From contig DMKG01000160.1 of NCBI GenBank assembly GCA_003454415.1, positions 1 through 22,763 of the forward strand: a DNA stretch of 22,763 nucleotides, given 5' to 3'. Every line of letters starts with the position of its first letter. Position 1 is the first letter of the stretch. Position numbers and translations under genes: made by a program. Below, one piece after another: positions 1 to 6,864 of this stretch. The DNA is from Alphaproteobacteria bacterium. Its GTDB lineage: Bacteria > Pseudomonadota > Alphaproteobacteria > UBA11222. The notes beneath the pieces were generated by a model. That model saw nothing but the letters and a program-made list of their open reading frames with translations. It was not told where the DNA came from and searched no databases.

Positions 1-329
1 ATAAGGGCAAGCAGGGGCCGTGTCTGGAACGCAAGCAGGCGGTGATTTACGCTGGTCCCTGGGCGAAGGTCGAAGACGACGACGGCCATGTGCTGGAGCG
101 TGGCGTGCCGGTTGCGGTGTGCGATAAAACCTACCGCCTCTATAACCGCGAACCTTATGGCGGCCAGATCATTCCCGTGCCGCCGCTGGTGGAGATAGCG
201 CTGGAAGATGCCGGACAGTTCGATTGCATGCGTTCCGTCCTGCGTCATCCCAAGGAAACCAAGGGCGAGGATTACCAGCTTACCACCGATGCCGCCGCAG
301 GCGTCTGCGGCCCGGACGGGTGCTGCTGA
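1..329 (+). CDS. Methyltransferase C-terminal part, probably ArsM-like arsenite methyltransferase (5' end outside window)
   Basis: The open frame is already running at base 3 and ends at TGA 327-329, so this is the last ~108 residues of a longer protein. The methyltransferase core itself is not visible. What is seen: a tail with GPWAKVEDDDGH, AVCDKTYRLYNREPYGGQIIP, RHPKETKGEDY and the end CGPDGCC. From memory of the family, this tail resembles the C-terminal region of SAM-dependent methyltransferases annotated as arsenite methyltransferase ArsM of arsenosugar biosynthesis. The cluster of Cys at the end would suit thiol-metalloid binding, which is inference. An internal GTG at 42 is merely a possible start and should not be taken as the gene start. 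It is convergent to the catabolic operon and separated by a hairpin at 411-450. Other SAM methyltransferases cannot be excluded. Confidence 0.55.
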   Translation, partial: KGKQGPCLERKQAVIYAGPWAKVEDDDGHVLERGVPVAVCDKTYRLYNREPYGGQIIPVPPLVEIALEDAGQFDCMRSVLRHPKETKGEDYQLTTDAAAGVCGPDGCC

Positions 330-410
330 ACCGGCGCCTAACGGGAGATCTCCCTGTGCTGCGGAGGCCTCTCGCCGCCCGGTGAATAGTCGGCCGGACG
401 GGTTTAAGCC

Positions 411-450
411 GGGGTTATGCCCTCTCGCCGGGGTGGGCTGTGTTAACCCC
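411..450. terminator. Hairpin between convergent genes, possible bidirectional terminator
   Basis: GGGGTTA at 411-417 pairs with TAACCCC at 444-450, and GCCC 419-422 can pair with GGGC 435-438 inside it. It lies between the + strand methyltransferase stop (329) and the minus-strand decarboxylase stop (460). There is no long T run on either side, so intrinsic termination is only plausible. The rest of 330-459 shows no gene. Confidence 0.4.
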
Positions 451-459
451 TTACCGGCG

Positions 460-1233
460 TCAGTTTCTCACGGTGACCGTGGCGAAGCCCAGATTCTGCA
501 TGGTGGCGCGGATGGTTTCGCCTGCCGATACCGCGTGCGCCGCGGTAATCCCCCCCGACAGGACGATGTCGCCGGGATGCAGGGTTTCCCCGGCCGCGCC
601 AACAAGGCGCGCCGCCGCCACCAGCGCGCGAAGGGGATGCCCCAACACCGCTGCCGTGGAGGCCGTGTCCACCACCATTCCGTTCACCTCCAGCACCACG
701 CCGAGATTGGACAGATCCTGATCCGGCCTGCTCCAGGCGCCTACAATCAATCCGGCGGCGGAGGAATTGTCCGCCACCACATCGGTGAGGGTGAACTGGA
801 AATCCTTGTAGCGGCTGTCAACCACCTCCATGGCGGGAGCGACGCCTTCGACGGCGGCCAGCGCCTGGGCCGCGGTGACCTTGCCTGACAGAGGCTTGCC
901 GATCAGAAAGGCGAGTTCCGGTTCGATCCGCGGATGGATAAAGGAAGAAAGGGTGAGATCCCCGCCTTCCTCCAGCAGCATGCCGTCGCACAGCCTGCCC
1001 CAGGTCATTTCCTGCACACCCATCTGCTGCATCTTGGCGCGGCTGGTCATCCCCATTTTCATGCCGATGCGCCGCTCTCCGCGCTGTTCGCGGCGGTGAA
1101 CCAGTATCGACTGAATGGCGTAGGCATCCTCCAGCGTCAGGGATTTCTGGTTCTGGGTGATCTGGGGGATCGCCTGTCGTTTCAACATGGCGTCGTCGAG
1201 CTGAAGTGCGAGTTCCGAATGCAGCGCTTTCAT
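460..1233 (-). CDS. 4-oxalocrotonate decarboxylase (2-keto-4-pentenoate hydratase superfamily)
   Basis: 257 residues, normal for the family. The enzyme (EC 4.1.1.77 in the family) decarboxylates 2-oxo-3-hexenedioate to 2-oxopent-4-enoate (2-hydroxypenta-2,4-dienoate) in the meta-cleavage pathway, typically in complex with the hydratase. Visible family signatures are GMKMGMTSRAKMQQMGV (residues 57-73), HPRIEPELAF with metal-type Glu104 and Glu106, Glu136 in PAMEVVDSRY, and DVVADNSSAAG. These match DmpH/XylI more closely than the hydratase branch: the DSRY block and the GGITAA C-terminal block are decarboxylase-like. The ATG at 1233 is preceded by a G-rich ribosome site and lies 4 bp after the stop of the upstream hydratase, which supports cotranscription and complex formation. 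It is the last gene of the operon. Sensible alternative: a second hydratase of the same fold. Confidence 0.85.
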   Translation of the reverse strand: MKALHSELALQLDDAMLKRQAIPQITQNQKSLTLEDAYAIQSILVHRREQRGERRIGMKMGMTSRAKMQQMGVQEMTWGRLCDGMLLEEGGDLTLSSFIHPRIEPELAFLIGKPLSGKVTAAQALAAVEGVAPAMEVVDSRYKDFQFTLTDVVADNSSAAGLIVGAWSRPDQDLSNLGVVLEVNGMVVDTASTAAVLGHPLRALVAAARLVGAAGETLHPGDIVLSGGITAAHAVSAGETIRATMQNLGFATVTVRN

Positions 1234-1237
1234 GATT

Positions 1238-2038
1238 CTATTCCCCCGACTCGAAAATGGCGCGAACGGAACCTAAGCCGTTGATGCGCGCTTCCAGGAC
1301 GTCCCCGGCGCTGACATTCGCCATGGGCCCCAGCGCGCCCGTAAGGATTACATCGCCAGCGCGGAACGGCCTGCCCTCGCGGGCCATCACCTGCGCCAGC
1401 CATAAGGCGGCGCTGACCGGATTACCGAGACAGGCGACACCGGCGCCAACCGAAAGCGGCTCGCCCCGGCATTCCATCACCATACCGCAATATCGCAGAT
1501 CAATATCAGCGATCTTGCGCGGTTCCGTCCCCAGCACGAATACGCCGCCGGAAGCGTTATCGGCGATCGTGTCCCATACCCTGATGTCCCAGCCTGCAAT
1601 ACGGCTGGCCACGACCTCGATGGCGGGCAGGGCGTATTCAATGGCGCAAAGCAGTTCGGCGGTGGTGATGTCCGGCTGGTCCAGATCGCGCCCGATGATC
1701 AGGGCGATCTCCGCCTCCACTCTTGGCTGCAGCACCTTTTTCAGGCTGATGGGCTGGCCCTCCGGCACGTCCATATCCGCGAACAGCATGCCGTAATCGG
1801 GCTGATCCACGCCCAGCTGTTTCTGCACCGTGCGCGAGGTGAGACCCGCCTTGCGGCCGACCAGGCGCCGGCCCTTTGAAAGCCAGAATTCGGTGTTGAG
1901 GTTCTGCGCCGCATAGGCTGCGTCGACCCCGCCTTCGGAAATCAGGTCGCGGATAGGCGGACAGGGGGTGGCGTCGTCATGCGCCCGGCGCAGCAGGAGC
2001 GCGGCCTTTTCGATATTCGCTGGATCAACATTTGTCAT
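1238..2038 (-). CDS. 2-oxopent-4-enoate hydratase (2-keto-4-pentenoate hydratase)
   Basis: 266 residues. The predicted reaction is hydration of 2-hydroxypenta-2,4-dienoate to 4-hydroxy-2-oxovalerate (EC 4.2.1.80), in the cytoplasm. Family signatures seen: LVGRKAGLTSRTVQKQLGV (59-77), PRVEAEIAL with Glu108 and Glu110, Glu141 in ALPAIEVVASR, then DTIADNASGG and GNPVSAALWLA. The three Glu correspond to the divalent-metal ligands of MhpD-type hydratases. It is followed 4 bp later by the decarboxylase. The preceding hydrolase ends inside a palindromic repeat 117 bp upstream, so this gene and the decarboxylase may be separated at the RNA level from the three upstream genes. The aldolase that would take the product is not in the window. 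Hydratase versus decarboxylase assignment rests on remembered motif differences. Confidence 0.87.
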   Translation of the reverse strand: MTNVDPANIEKAALLLRRAHDDATPCPPIRDLISEGGVDAAYAAQNLNTEFWLSKGRRLVGRKAGLTSRTVQKQLGVDQPDYGMLFADMDVPEGQPISLKKVLQPRVEAEIALIIGRDLDQPDITTAELLCAIEYALPAIEVVASRIAGWDIRVWDTIADNASGGVFVLGTEPRKIADIDLRYCGMVMECRGEPLSVGAGVACLGNPVSAALWLAQVMAREGRPFRAGDVILTGALGPMANVSAGDVLEARINGLGSVRAIFESGE

Positions 2039-2100
2039 GATCTGTCTCTTTTATTCCTTTCTCAGCCCGGTGAAGGGGCGCGAAGGTCGAATCCGGTCCA

Positions 2101-2173
2101 CTACTGGTCCAGTTGTAACATTCGCAAACGGACCTGCCAAAACGGGATGCGAATGTTAGAACTGGACCGCTAG
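2101..2173. repeat. Palindromic repeat copy A, CTAG-bounded, 25-bp arms
   Basis: The left arm (2101-2125) and the reverse complement of the right arm (2149-2173) agree at 22 of 25 positions; the inner 20 bp differ at one. The loop is 23 nt and ends CGGGAT. The right arm begins (minus strand) with CTAGCGG and ends TAACATTCGC. It overlaps the 3' end of the hydrolase gene: its last codons and TAA stop (2156-2158) are repeat sequence. The left arm of copy B at 9612 matches this right arm at 23 of 25 positions, so the two are one dispersed family. It lies inside an operon and would form a strong RNA hairpin. Confidence 0.85.
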
Positions 2174-3001
2174 CCCGTCTTTGACGAAATCCATCACCAG
2201 ACGGTTGAAACTGGCGAAGCGTTCTATCTGCACCCAATGACCGCAATCCGCAAGGGCGCACAGATCGGCCCGCCGGATCAGCCCGGCCAGACGGATGGAA
2301 ACCTCCAGGGGGATGACCTGGTCCTCCTTGCCGTGGAGCAGCAGAACTTCATGGGGAAGCTGCCGGATCTTTTCCGGATCGCTGGCCAGCATGGCGATAT
2401 GTTTCTGGCGGGGCGTTTCGCCGAACAGCGCCGAATAGGCCTCGAACACGCCGGGCCTGAGGCTGGCTTCATAGCGCGAACGGACCAGTTCATCGGTGAC
2501 CCGGGCCTGGTCGTTGGCGAGATAGGCCACAGTCTGCTTCATCTTCTCCAGCGAGGGGGTGTATCCCCAGATGAAATCAAGCGCCGGCGTGATCGGAAAC
2601 TCCAGACCCGCCGGCCCCATCAGGACCGCGCGCTCCACGCGGTCGGGATGCGCGATCATGAAAGCGAGCGTCAGAGCGCCGCCAAAGGAATTGCCGACGA
2701 TGGAAACCTTATCCAGCTTCAGCGCGTCGAGAAAGCCCAGCAGATGCCGCACCCATGCGGACGTGTCGCGGATCGGCTCCCTCGGCCATTCGGTAAAGCC
2801 GAAACCCAGCATATCCGGCGCCAGCACGCGAAAGGATTCCCCCAGCACCGGCAGGTTCAGCCGCCAGTTGGCATAGGCGGAGACCCCCGGTCCCGAACCG
2901 TGGATCAGCAACAGGGGCGGACCGGACCCCGCCTCATGGTAATTGGTCCTGACGCCTGCGGCGGTGACGGTCTTGCCGATTTCAGGCTGTTGCATGGTCA
3001 T
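2156..3001 (-). CDS. Alpha/beta hydrolase of the 2-hydroxymuconate-semialdehyde hydrolase type
   Basis: 281 residues, usual length for the C-C bond hydrolases of meta-cleavage pathways (DmpD, XylF, TodF, CumD, MhpC). Seen: oxyanion region HGSGPGVSAYANW (34-46), nucleophile elbow GNSFGG with Ser105, Asp227 in HGKEDQVIP, His255 in CGHWVQIER. The predicted reaction is hydrolytic cleavage of a ring-fission product to 2-oxopent-4-enoate plus an acid; the acid depends on the unknown substrate. The start at 3001 lies 18 bp after the PdxA-like stop; a second ATG at 2995 has a slightly better-spaced GGGG. The C-terminal residues LAVQF and the stop are encoded by palindromic repeat copy A, so the natural C-terminus has probably been replaced. 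Substrate could equally be a biphenyl-type or alkyl-substituted ring-fission product. Confidence 0.85.
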   Translation of the reverse strand: MTMQQPEIGKTVTAAGVRTNYHEAGSGPPLLLIHGSGPGVSAYANWRLNLPVLGESFRVLAPDMLGFGFTEWPREPIRDTSAWVRHLLGFLDALKLDKVSIVGNSFGGALTLAFMIAHPDRVERAVLMGPAGLEFPITPALDFIWGYTPSLEKMKQTVAYLANDQARVTDELVRSRYEASLRPGVFEAYSALFGETPRQKHIAMLASDPEKIRQLPHEVLLLHGKEDQVIPLEVSIRLAGLIRRADLCALADCGHWVQIERFASFNRLVMDFVKDGLAVQF

Positions 3002-3019
3002 TTCCCCGCTGCGCGCCCA

Positions 3020-4000
3020 TCAGTCAAATCCCGATCCGGCCGCCAGCAGCCCCGCCATGTGCATGGCGCTCTGCATCATGGTGTGATCGGCAACGCCCTT
3101 TCCGGCGATGTCGAAGGCCGTGCCATGGGCGACCGTCATGTTCAGGAAGGGAATCCCCACGATCATGGCGCAATTGCCCGAAAAACCCCATGTCTTGATC
3201 GGGATGTGTCCCTGATCGTGATACATGGCGAGAACCGCGTCATAGCGCCCCTCTATGCAATGGCGGAACACCGCATCGGGACTGTCGGGTCCAGATACAG
3301 TCAGACCGTCAGCCTTGGCGCGCTGCACGGCCGGAATCATATGCTGGGTTTCCTCCGTGCCCTGAGCATGAGGATTGAGCCCGGCGACAATGATGCGCGG
3401 TTGTGAAATGCCCCATTTGCGCAGCGTGCCGTCCAAGGTGTGCAGCGCCTTGTACATCAGATCCTCGCTGATGACCTCGCAAACCTTACGCAGCGGCATG
3501 TGATCCGTCAGATGCATGATGCGCAGGGGGCCGCTGACCAAAAACAGATAGGTCTTGCCGGTTTCGACAGGAATGACGGAATCGATCCGTTTCGCCATCA
3601 TGAGAGATTTCGCGCTGATCGGCGCGAATACGGAAGCGCCGGCCTGGCCGCTTCTGGCCAGGGCATTGGCCTCATCCATCCACTTGCCGCTGGCCAGGCC
3701 GCCCGCGAGGGAGTCCTTCCCGATTTCAAGCTCTTTTGGATTGAGGGCGCCAGAATCCATCACATCGATGATATCCGGGGAATCGCTGATCTCGTCCAGC
3801 GACTGGATTTTACGCACCCTGGCGCGGACGCCTGCGATTTCCACCCCCTTTTCCATAGCGTAGACACTGCCGGTCACCACCGGACGGCTGGTCTTGTGCG
3901 CTTCGCCGCCCGCCCAGGCCTTGGCGGTGACTTCCGGGCCGATGCCCGCCGGATCGCCGGGGCAGATGGCGATAATGGGTCTGGTTGCCGCCTTGGACAT
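3020..4000 (-). CDS. PdxA-family dehydrogenase, probably a cis-dihydrodiol (decarboxylating) dehydrogenase
   Basis: 326 residues from ATG 4000, which has GGAGGTGAAC directly before it; the in-frame GTG at 4006 falls inside that ribosome site and is rejected. PdxA fold signatures: PGDPAGIGPE (14-23), and metal-type His167 (TDHMPLRKV), His211 (GLNPHAQG) and His261 (YHDQGH), then VAHGTAFDIAGKG. In E. coli PdxA the substrate phosphate is contacted by His and Thr of a GHTE motif; here that region reads VETGKTY (145-151). This makes 4-phosphohydroxythreonine an unlikely substrate. PdxA relatives such as TphB oxidise and decarboxylate the cis-dihydrodiol made from terephthalate. The position directly behind the Rieske oxygenase gene (83 bp) fits such a role, which is inference. 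A true vitamin B6 enzyme would not be expected in this operon. Confidence 0.75.
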   Translation of the reverse strand: MSKAATRPIIAICPGDPAGIGPEVTAKAWAGGEAHKTSRPVVTGSVYAMEKGVEIAGVRARVRKIQSLDEISDSPDIIDVMDSGALNPKELEIGKDSLAGGLASGKWMDEANALARSGQAGASVFAPISAKSLMMAKRIDSVIPVETGKTYLFLVSGPLRIMHLTDHMPLRKVCEVISEDLMYKALHTLDGTLRKWGISQPRIIVAGLNPHAQGTEETQHMIPAVQRAKADGLTVSGPDSPDAVFRHCIEGRYDAVLAMYHDQGHIPIKTWGFSGNCAMIVGIPFLNMTVAHGTAFDIAGKGVADHTMMQSAMHMAGLLAAGSGFD

Positions 4001-4082
4001 GTTCACCTCCGTTCTCGAATATAACCGCCATGCAGAATGAGCAGTTAAGATTATTGTTTATACATCCGCGCAGGTGATGGCG

Positions 4083-5459
4083 TCATGACGCCAGTTCGAG
4101 TTCCCGTGTGAGGCCGTCCTGCACCCGGCGCATCCATTCCTCGTTGATGTTGAAATAAAGTCCTTCATCCGTTTTTTCCGCGCCTGTTGAGACTGCGTCA
4201 AAGCCCAGCGTCTGGCCGGTTTCTCCCGCCCCTTCGATGATGGTGGCGAGCCCCCGCGACAGATCGTTGAATGGCATGGAACGGGCCACGAAACCGCTCT
4301 GACAGTTATTGAATTCCGTCAGATCGTCCGGTGTCGCCATGCCGCTGGCGTTGAAAAAATCTTCATACTGACGAATGCGCACCGCCCGCGCCCGCGCGCT
4401 TTCCTCTGCCGGAGCATAGCAATAGGTGGTGATTTCCGTCTCATTCACCGAGATGGGTTTGATGATCCTGATCTGCGTGCTTGTCTGATCCATCAGAAAG
4501 ACGTTGGGGTACAGCAGCATGTTGCGCGATTTGTCCGTCATCCAGCCGGTGCGCTGGGGTCCGTGGGTTTTGAGGAAATGCTCCCTGAATTCGTAATTCG
4601 GCCGGTCCTGCGGATTCATGTAATCGAGCCACAACACCGCATGGCCATGATCGAACACGAAATATCCGCCATTCACCTTGTCGAACCGTGAAAAGTCCAT
4701 GACCTTGGTGTCATTGTTGGTGGCTCCGGCGATGCGCCGTGTCGTGGTCATGATGTAATTGCCATGAACCGCATTGAGGTGATAGCCATCCAGGCCGTTT
4801 TCCACCTGAAGCTTCCAGTTTCCACGGTAACGGTAATGGGTGGCGCCGCGCAGAACTTCCAGCCTGCCGGAGGGGGACTGGTCCACCGCCAGATCGATAA
4901 AGACGCGCGCCCCCGCCAGATACTCCTTAAGGGGCGGCACATCGGGATTGAGGGATGCGAATATAAAGCCGCGATAGGACTCCACGCGCGCCACCGGCTT
5001 CAGCCCGAGCTTCGTGCGGTCGAAATTCGCGGGATAGCCTCCTTTCGCCTCATCCGGCACATCCGCCAGCCTGCCCATGCTGTCATAGGTCCATCCATGG
5101 AAACCGCAGGCGAAGAATTTCCGGTTGCCATTTTTCTGCCGGCACACACGGGCGCCCCGGTGGGCGCAGACATTGAGATAGCCGCCAATGCCGCCATCCG
5201 GCTGACGGATGAGGAGAACCGGATGACGCCCTATGGTGGTGGTGAGGAAGTCATGCGGTTTCGCGATCTGGCTTTCATGGGCGATATAGATCCAGTTGCC
5301 CTCGAAGATGTATTTCATCTCAAGCTCGAAGATGTCCTCGTCCATGAACATCTGGCGGTGCTGACGGCAATATCCCTTTGCCTGGTCTCTGACCAGCCAG
5401 CCGGGCAGTTCTTCACGCAGTCGCTGCAGTCTTGAAGCCGGGAAGGTTCCGTCGCCCAT
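4083..5459 (-). CDS. Rieske aromatic-ring-hydroxylating dioxygenase, alpha subunit (benzoate/toluate dioxygenase-like)
   Basis: 458 residues, as for BenA/XylX. Rieske 2Fe-2S ligands are Cys98-x-His100 (CAHRGA) and Cys118-x2-His121 (CGFHGW). The mononuclear iron site is NGLDGYHLNAVH: bridging Asp224, His227, His232, with a third carboxylate expected in TPDDLTEF near residue 360-370. The stretch FELEMKYIFEGNWIYIAHES and SLNPDVP, EVLRG, GNWKL are strongly like the benzoate/toluate/anthranilate branch. Predicted role: O2- and electron-dependent cis-dihydroxylation of an aromatic acid. First gene of the minus-strand operon, with AGGGAG before the ATG. Odd: no beta-subunit gene and no reductase lie next to it, though the branch normally has alpha-3 beta-3 enzymes with a BenC-type reductase. 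Substrate cannot be read from sequence. Confidence 0.9.
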   Translation of the reverse strand: MGDGTFPASRLQRLREELPGWLVRDQAKGYCRQHRQMFMDEDIFELEMKYIFEGNWIYIAHESQIAKPHDFLTTTIGRHPVLLIRQPDGGIGGYLNVCAHRGARVCRQKNGNRKFFACGFHGWTYDSMGRLADVPDEAKGGYPANFDRTKLGLKPVARVESYRGFIFASLNPDVPPLKEYLAGARVFIDLAVDQSPSGRLEVLRGATHYRYRGNWKLQVENGLDGYHLNAVHGNYIMTTTRRIAGATNNDTKVMDFSRFDKVNGGYFVFDHGHAVLWLDYMNPQDRPNYEFREHFLKTHGPQRTGWMTDKSRNMLLYPNVFLMDQTSTQIRIIKPISVNETEITTYCYAPAEESARARAVRIRQYEDFFNASGMATPDDLTEFNNCQSGFVARSMPFNDLSRGLATIIEGAGETGQTLGFDAVSTGAEKTDEGLYFNINEEWMRRVQDGLTRELELAS

Positions 5460-5516
5460 GGATGCATTCTCCCTGTTTATTATTCCTTAATCTGCACCAT
5501 TCGCCTCAATGATTAC

Positions 5517-5528
5517 AGGGCATGCCCT
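5517..5528. promoter_or_regulatory. 12-bp perfect palindrome upstream of the dioxygenase gene
   Basis: AGGGCATGCCCT, 58 bp upstream of the oxygenase alpha-subunit start and within the divergent promoter region (5460-5729). It could be an operator half of a longer site or chance; nothing else supports it. Confidence 0.25.
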
Positions 5529-5604
5529 TCCGGCACAACACGTTTTACATGAGGAAATAAAATCCTTTCCCATCTTTCGGGGGCGGCTATATTAGAGAAA
5601 GCTG

Positions 5605-5619
5605 TTCTGGTGACCAGAA
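5605..5619. promoter_or_regulatory. Candidate operator, perfect palindrome in the divergent promoter region
   Basis: TTCTGGTGACCAGAA is a perfect 7-1-7 palindrome, located between the divergent start codons at 5459 and 5730, 145 bp and 110 bp away. Size and symmetry fit a dimeric repressor or activator (for example TetR, GntR or LacI type). No regulator gene is in the window, so the binding protein is unknown. An AT-rich TATATT at 5589-5594 lies just before it and could be a -10 element for the + strand, but has no convincing -35. The rest of this 270-bp region shows no gene. Confidence 0.45.
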
Positions 5620-5729
5620 TCTGAAGTTCGTGACATTTGTCCACTGCGGCCGGGCAGGTGCGCAGGCGCCGCCGCGGCTGCTTTTGGCCACGCCGCTTTG
5701 CCTGATCGAAACGAGTTGAGAAGGGTTGA

Positions 5730-6038
5730 ATGAAAGTCATCTTGTGTCCGGTTTCCGAAGTTGAAGAGGGAAGACCGGTAAGTGTCAACCCGGAGGGACT
5801 GCCCGCTCTGGCGGTCTACCGGATCGGAGAGGAATATTTTGTAACGGATAATCTGTGTACGCATGGAAACGCCATGCTGACCGACGGTTATCAGGAAGGG
5901 GAGGTGATCGAATGCCCCTTTCACGGGGGAAGTTTCAATATCCGCAGCGGCAAGCCCTCCGCCTATCCGTGTACAGACCCCCTGACGGTTTACAGGGTCA
6001 TTATTGAAGACGGGCAGATCGCGATAGAAGCGCCATAA
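5730..6038 (+). CDS. Rieske 2Fe-2S ferredoxin of ring-hydroxylating dioxygenase
   Basis: 102 residues, the standard size of BphA3/HcaC/NdoA-type ferredoxins. Cluster ligands are Cys43-x-His45 (CTHGNA) and Cys62-x2-His65 (CPFHGG), followed by [17 protein letters not shown], a block typical of biphenyl/phenylpropionate ferredoxins. It carries electrons from a ferredoxin reductase to the oxygenase Rieske centre. The ATG at 5730 is preceded by GAGAAGGG. It is the first gene of the divergent + strand unit and is followed 19 bp later by the dihydrodiol dehydrogenase. The reductase is not in the window. Benzoate-type oxygenases normally use a direct flavin/2Fe-2S reductase instead of a ferredoxin, so whether this protein serves the neighbouring alpha subunit is open. 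Confidence 0.9.
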   Translation: MKVILCPVSEVEEGRPVSVNPEGLPALAVYRIGEEYFVTDNLCTHGNAMLTDGYQEGEVIECPFHGGSFNIRSGKPSAYPCTDPLTVYRVIIEDGQIAIEAP

Positions 6039-6057
6039 GAATAGAAGAGGAATCCCC

Positions 6058-6849
6058 ATGGGACAGCTTGATGGGCAGGTGGCCCTGATCACCGGCGGCG
6101 GATCGGGGATAGGCGCGGCGGTCGCCGCACGCTATCTCGAAGAAGGCGCCAAAGTCAGCGTGCTGGTGCGGGATGAGGCGCAGGCCGAAGCGGTGACCAA
6201 AGCCCATGCGGGCGTTCCGGTGACGATCGGCGATGTGCGCCTGACCGCCGATAATGAAAAGGCGGTTGCGGCCACCCTCGCCGCCTTTGGCAGACTGGAC
6301 ATATTCGTCGGCAATGCAGGGATATGGGACTTCATGGCGCCGCTCACGGAACTGCCGGAGGACAAGATCGCCGGCATCTGCGACGAAATCCTCGGCGTCA
6401 ACGTCAAGGGCTATCTGCTGGGCGCCAAAGCCGCGCTGACGGAATTGCGCAAGAGCAAAGGCTGCATGATCTTCACAGCCTCGACCTCCAGTTTTTATAC
6501 GGGCGGCGGCGGGCCAATCTATGTGGCGGCCAAACATGCGGTATTGGGACTGATCCGGCAGTTGGCCCATGAGCTGGCCCCGGATATCCGTGTGAACGGG
6601 GTTGCGCCGGGCGGCACGCTGACGCCGCTCACTGGCAGCAGCGTAGCGGGGCAGGGGGGCATGCGGTTATCCGCAACACCCGGGCTTGACGCCATGATCG
6701 CGAAGACGACCCCGCTCGGCTTTATCGCCAAACCGGAAAATCACGCCGGTCATTACGTGCTTCTCGCCTCACGGCGCGACGGCGCCTACACCACGGGAAC
6801 CGTCATTATGAGCGACGGCGGCGCGGGCACCGGCCGCCGCCGGGGGTAA
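6058..6849 (+). CDS. cis-2,3-dihydrodiol dehydrogenase (SDR; BphB/HcaB/TodD-like)
   Basis: 263 residues. Classical SDR: coenzyme motif TGGGSGIG (12-19), Asp59 in GDVR, NAG (86-88), Asn115, Ser142, Tyr155 and Lys159. The segment [20 protein letters not shown] and the following [14 protein letters not shown] match the cis-dihydrodiol dehydrogenase subgroup, which rearomatises a cis-dihydrodiol to a catechol with NAD+. The ATG at 6058 has GAAGAGGAA before it, 19 bp after the ferredoxin stop, so both are probably one transcript. This is the second candidate dihydrodiol dehydrogenase in the region besides the PdxA-like enzyme. Its stop is only 15 bp from the convergent SDR stop at 6865. Exact substrate unknown. 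Confidence 0.87.
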   Translation: MGQLDGQVALITGGGSGIGAAVAARYLEEGAKVSVLVRDEAQAEAVTKAHAGVPVTIGDVRLTADNEKAVAATLAAFGRLDIFVGNAGIWDFMAPLTELPEDKIAGICDEILGVNVKGYLLGAKAALTELRKSKGCMIFTASTSSFYTGGGGPIYVAAKHAVLGLIRQLAHELAPDIRVNGVAPGGTLTPLTGSSVAGQGGMRLSATPGLDAMIAKTTPLGFIAKPENHAGHYVLLASRRDGAYTTGTVIMSDGGAGTGRRRG

Positions 6850-6864
6850 ACGCTTCATTCTAAC

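Noticed and set aside
2237..3406. 389-codon + strand open frame
   Set aside because: It spans the hydrolase and PdxA-like genes on the opposite strand, whose active-site motifs are complete.
3020..4000. Annotation as the vitamin B6 enzyme PdxA
   Set aside because: The fold is right, but the phosphate-binding GHTE motif is missing and the gene is inside an aromatic operon.
5513..6092. Minus-strand frames across the divergent promoter and ferredoxin gene
   Set aside because: They are antisense to a ferredoxin with intact Rieske motifs and have no recognisable domain.
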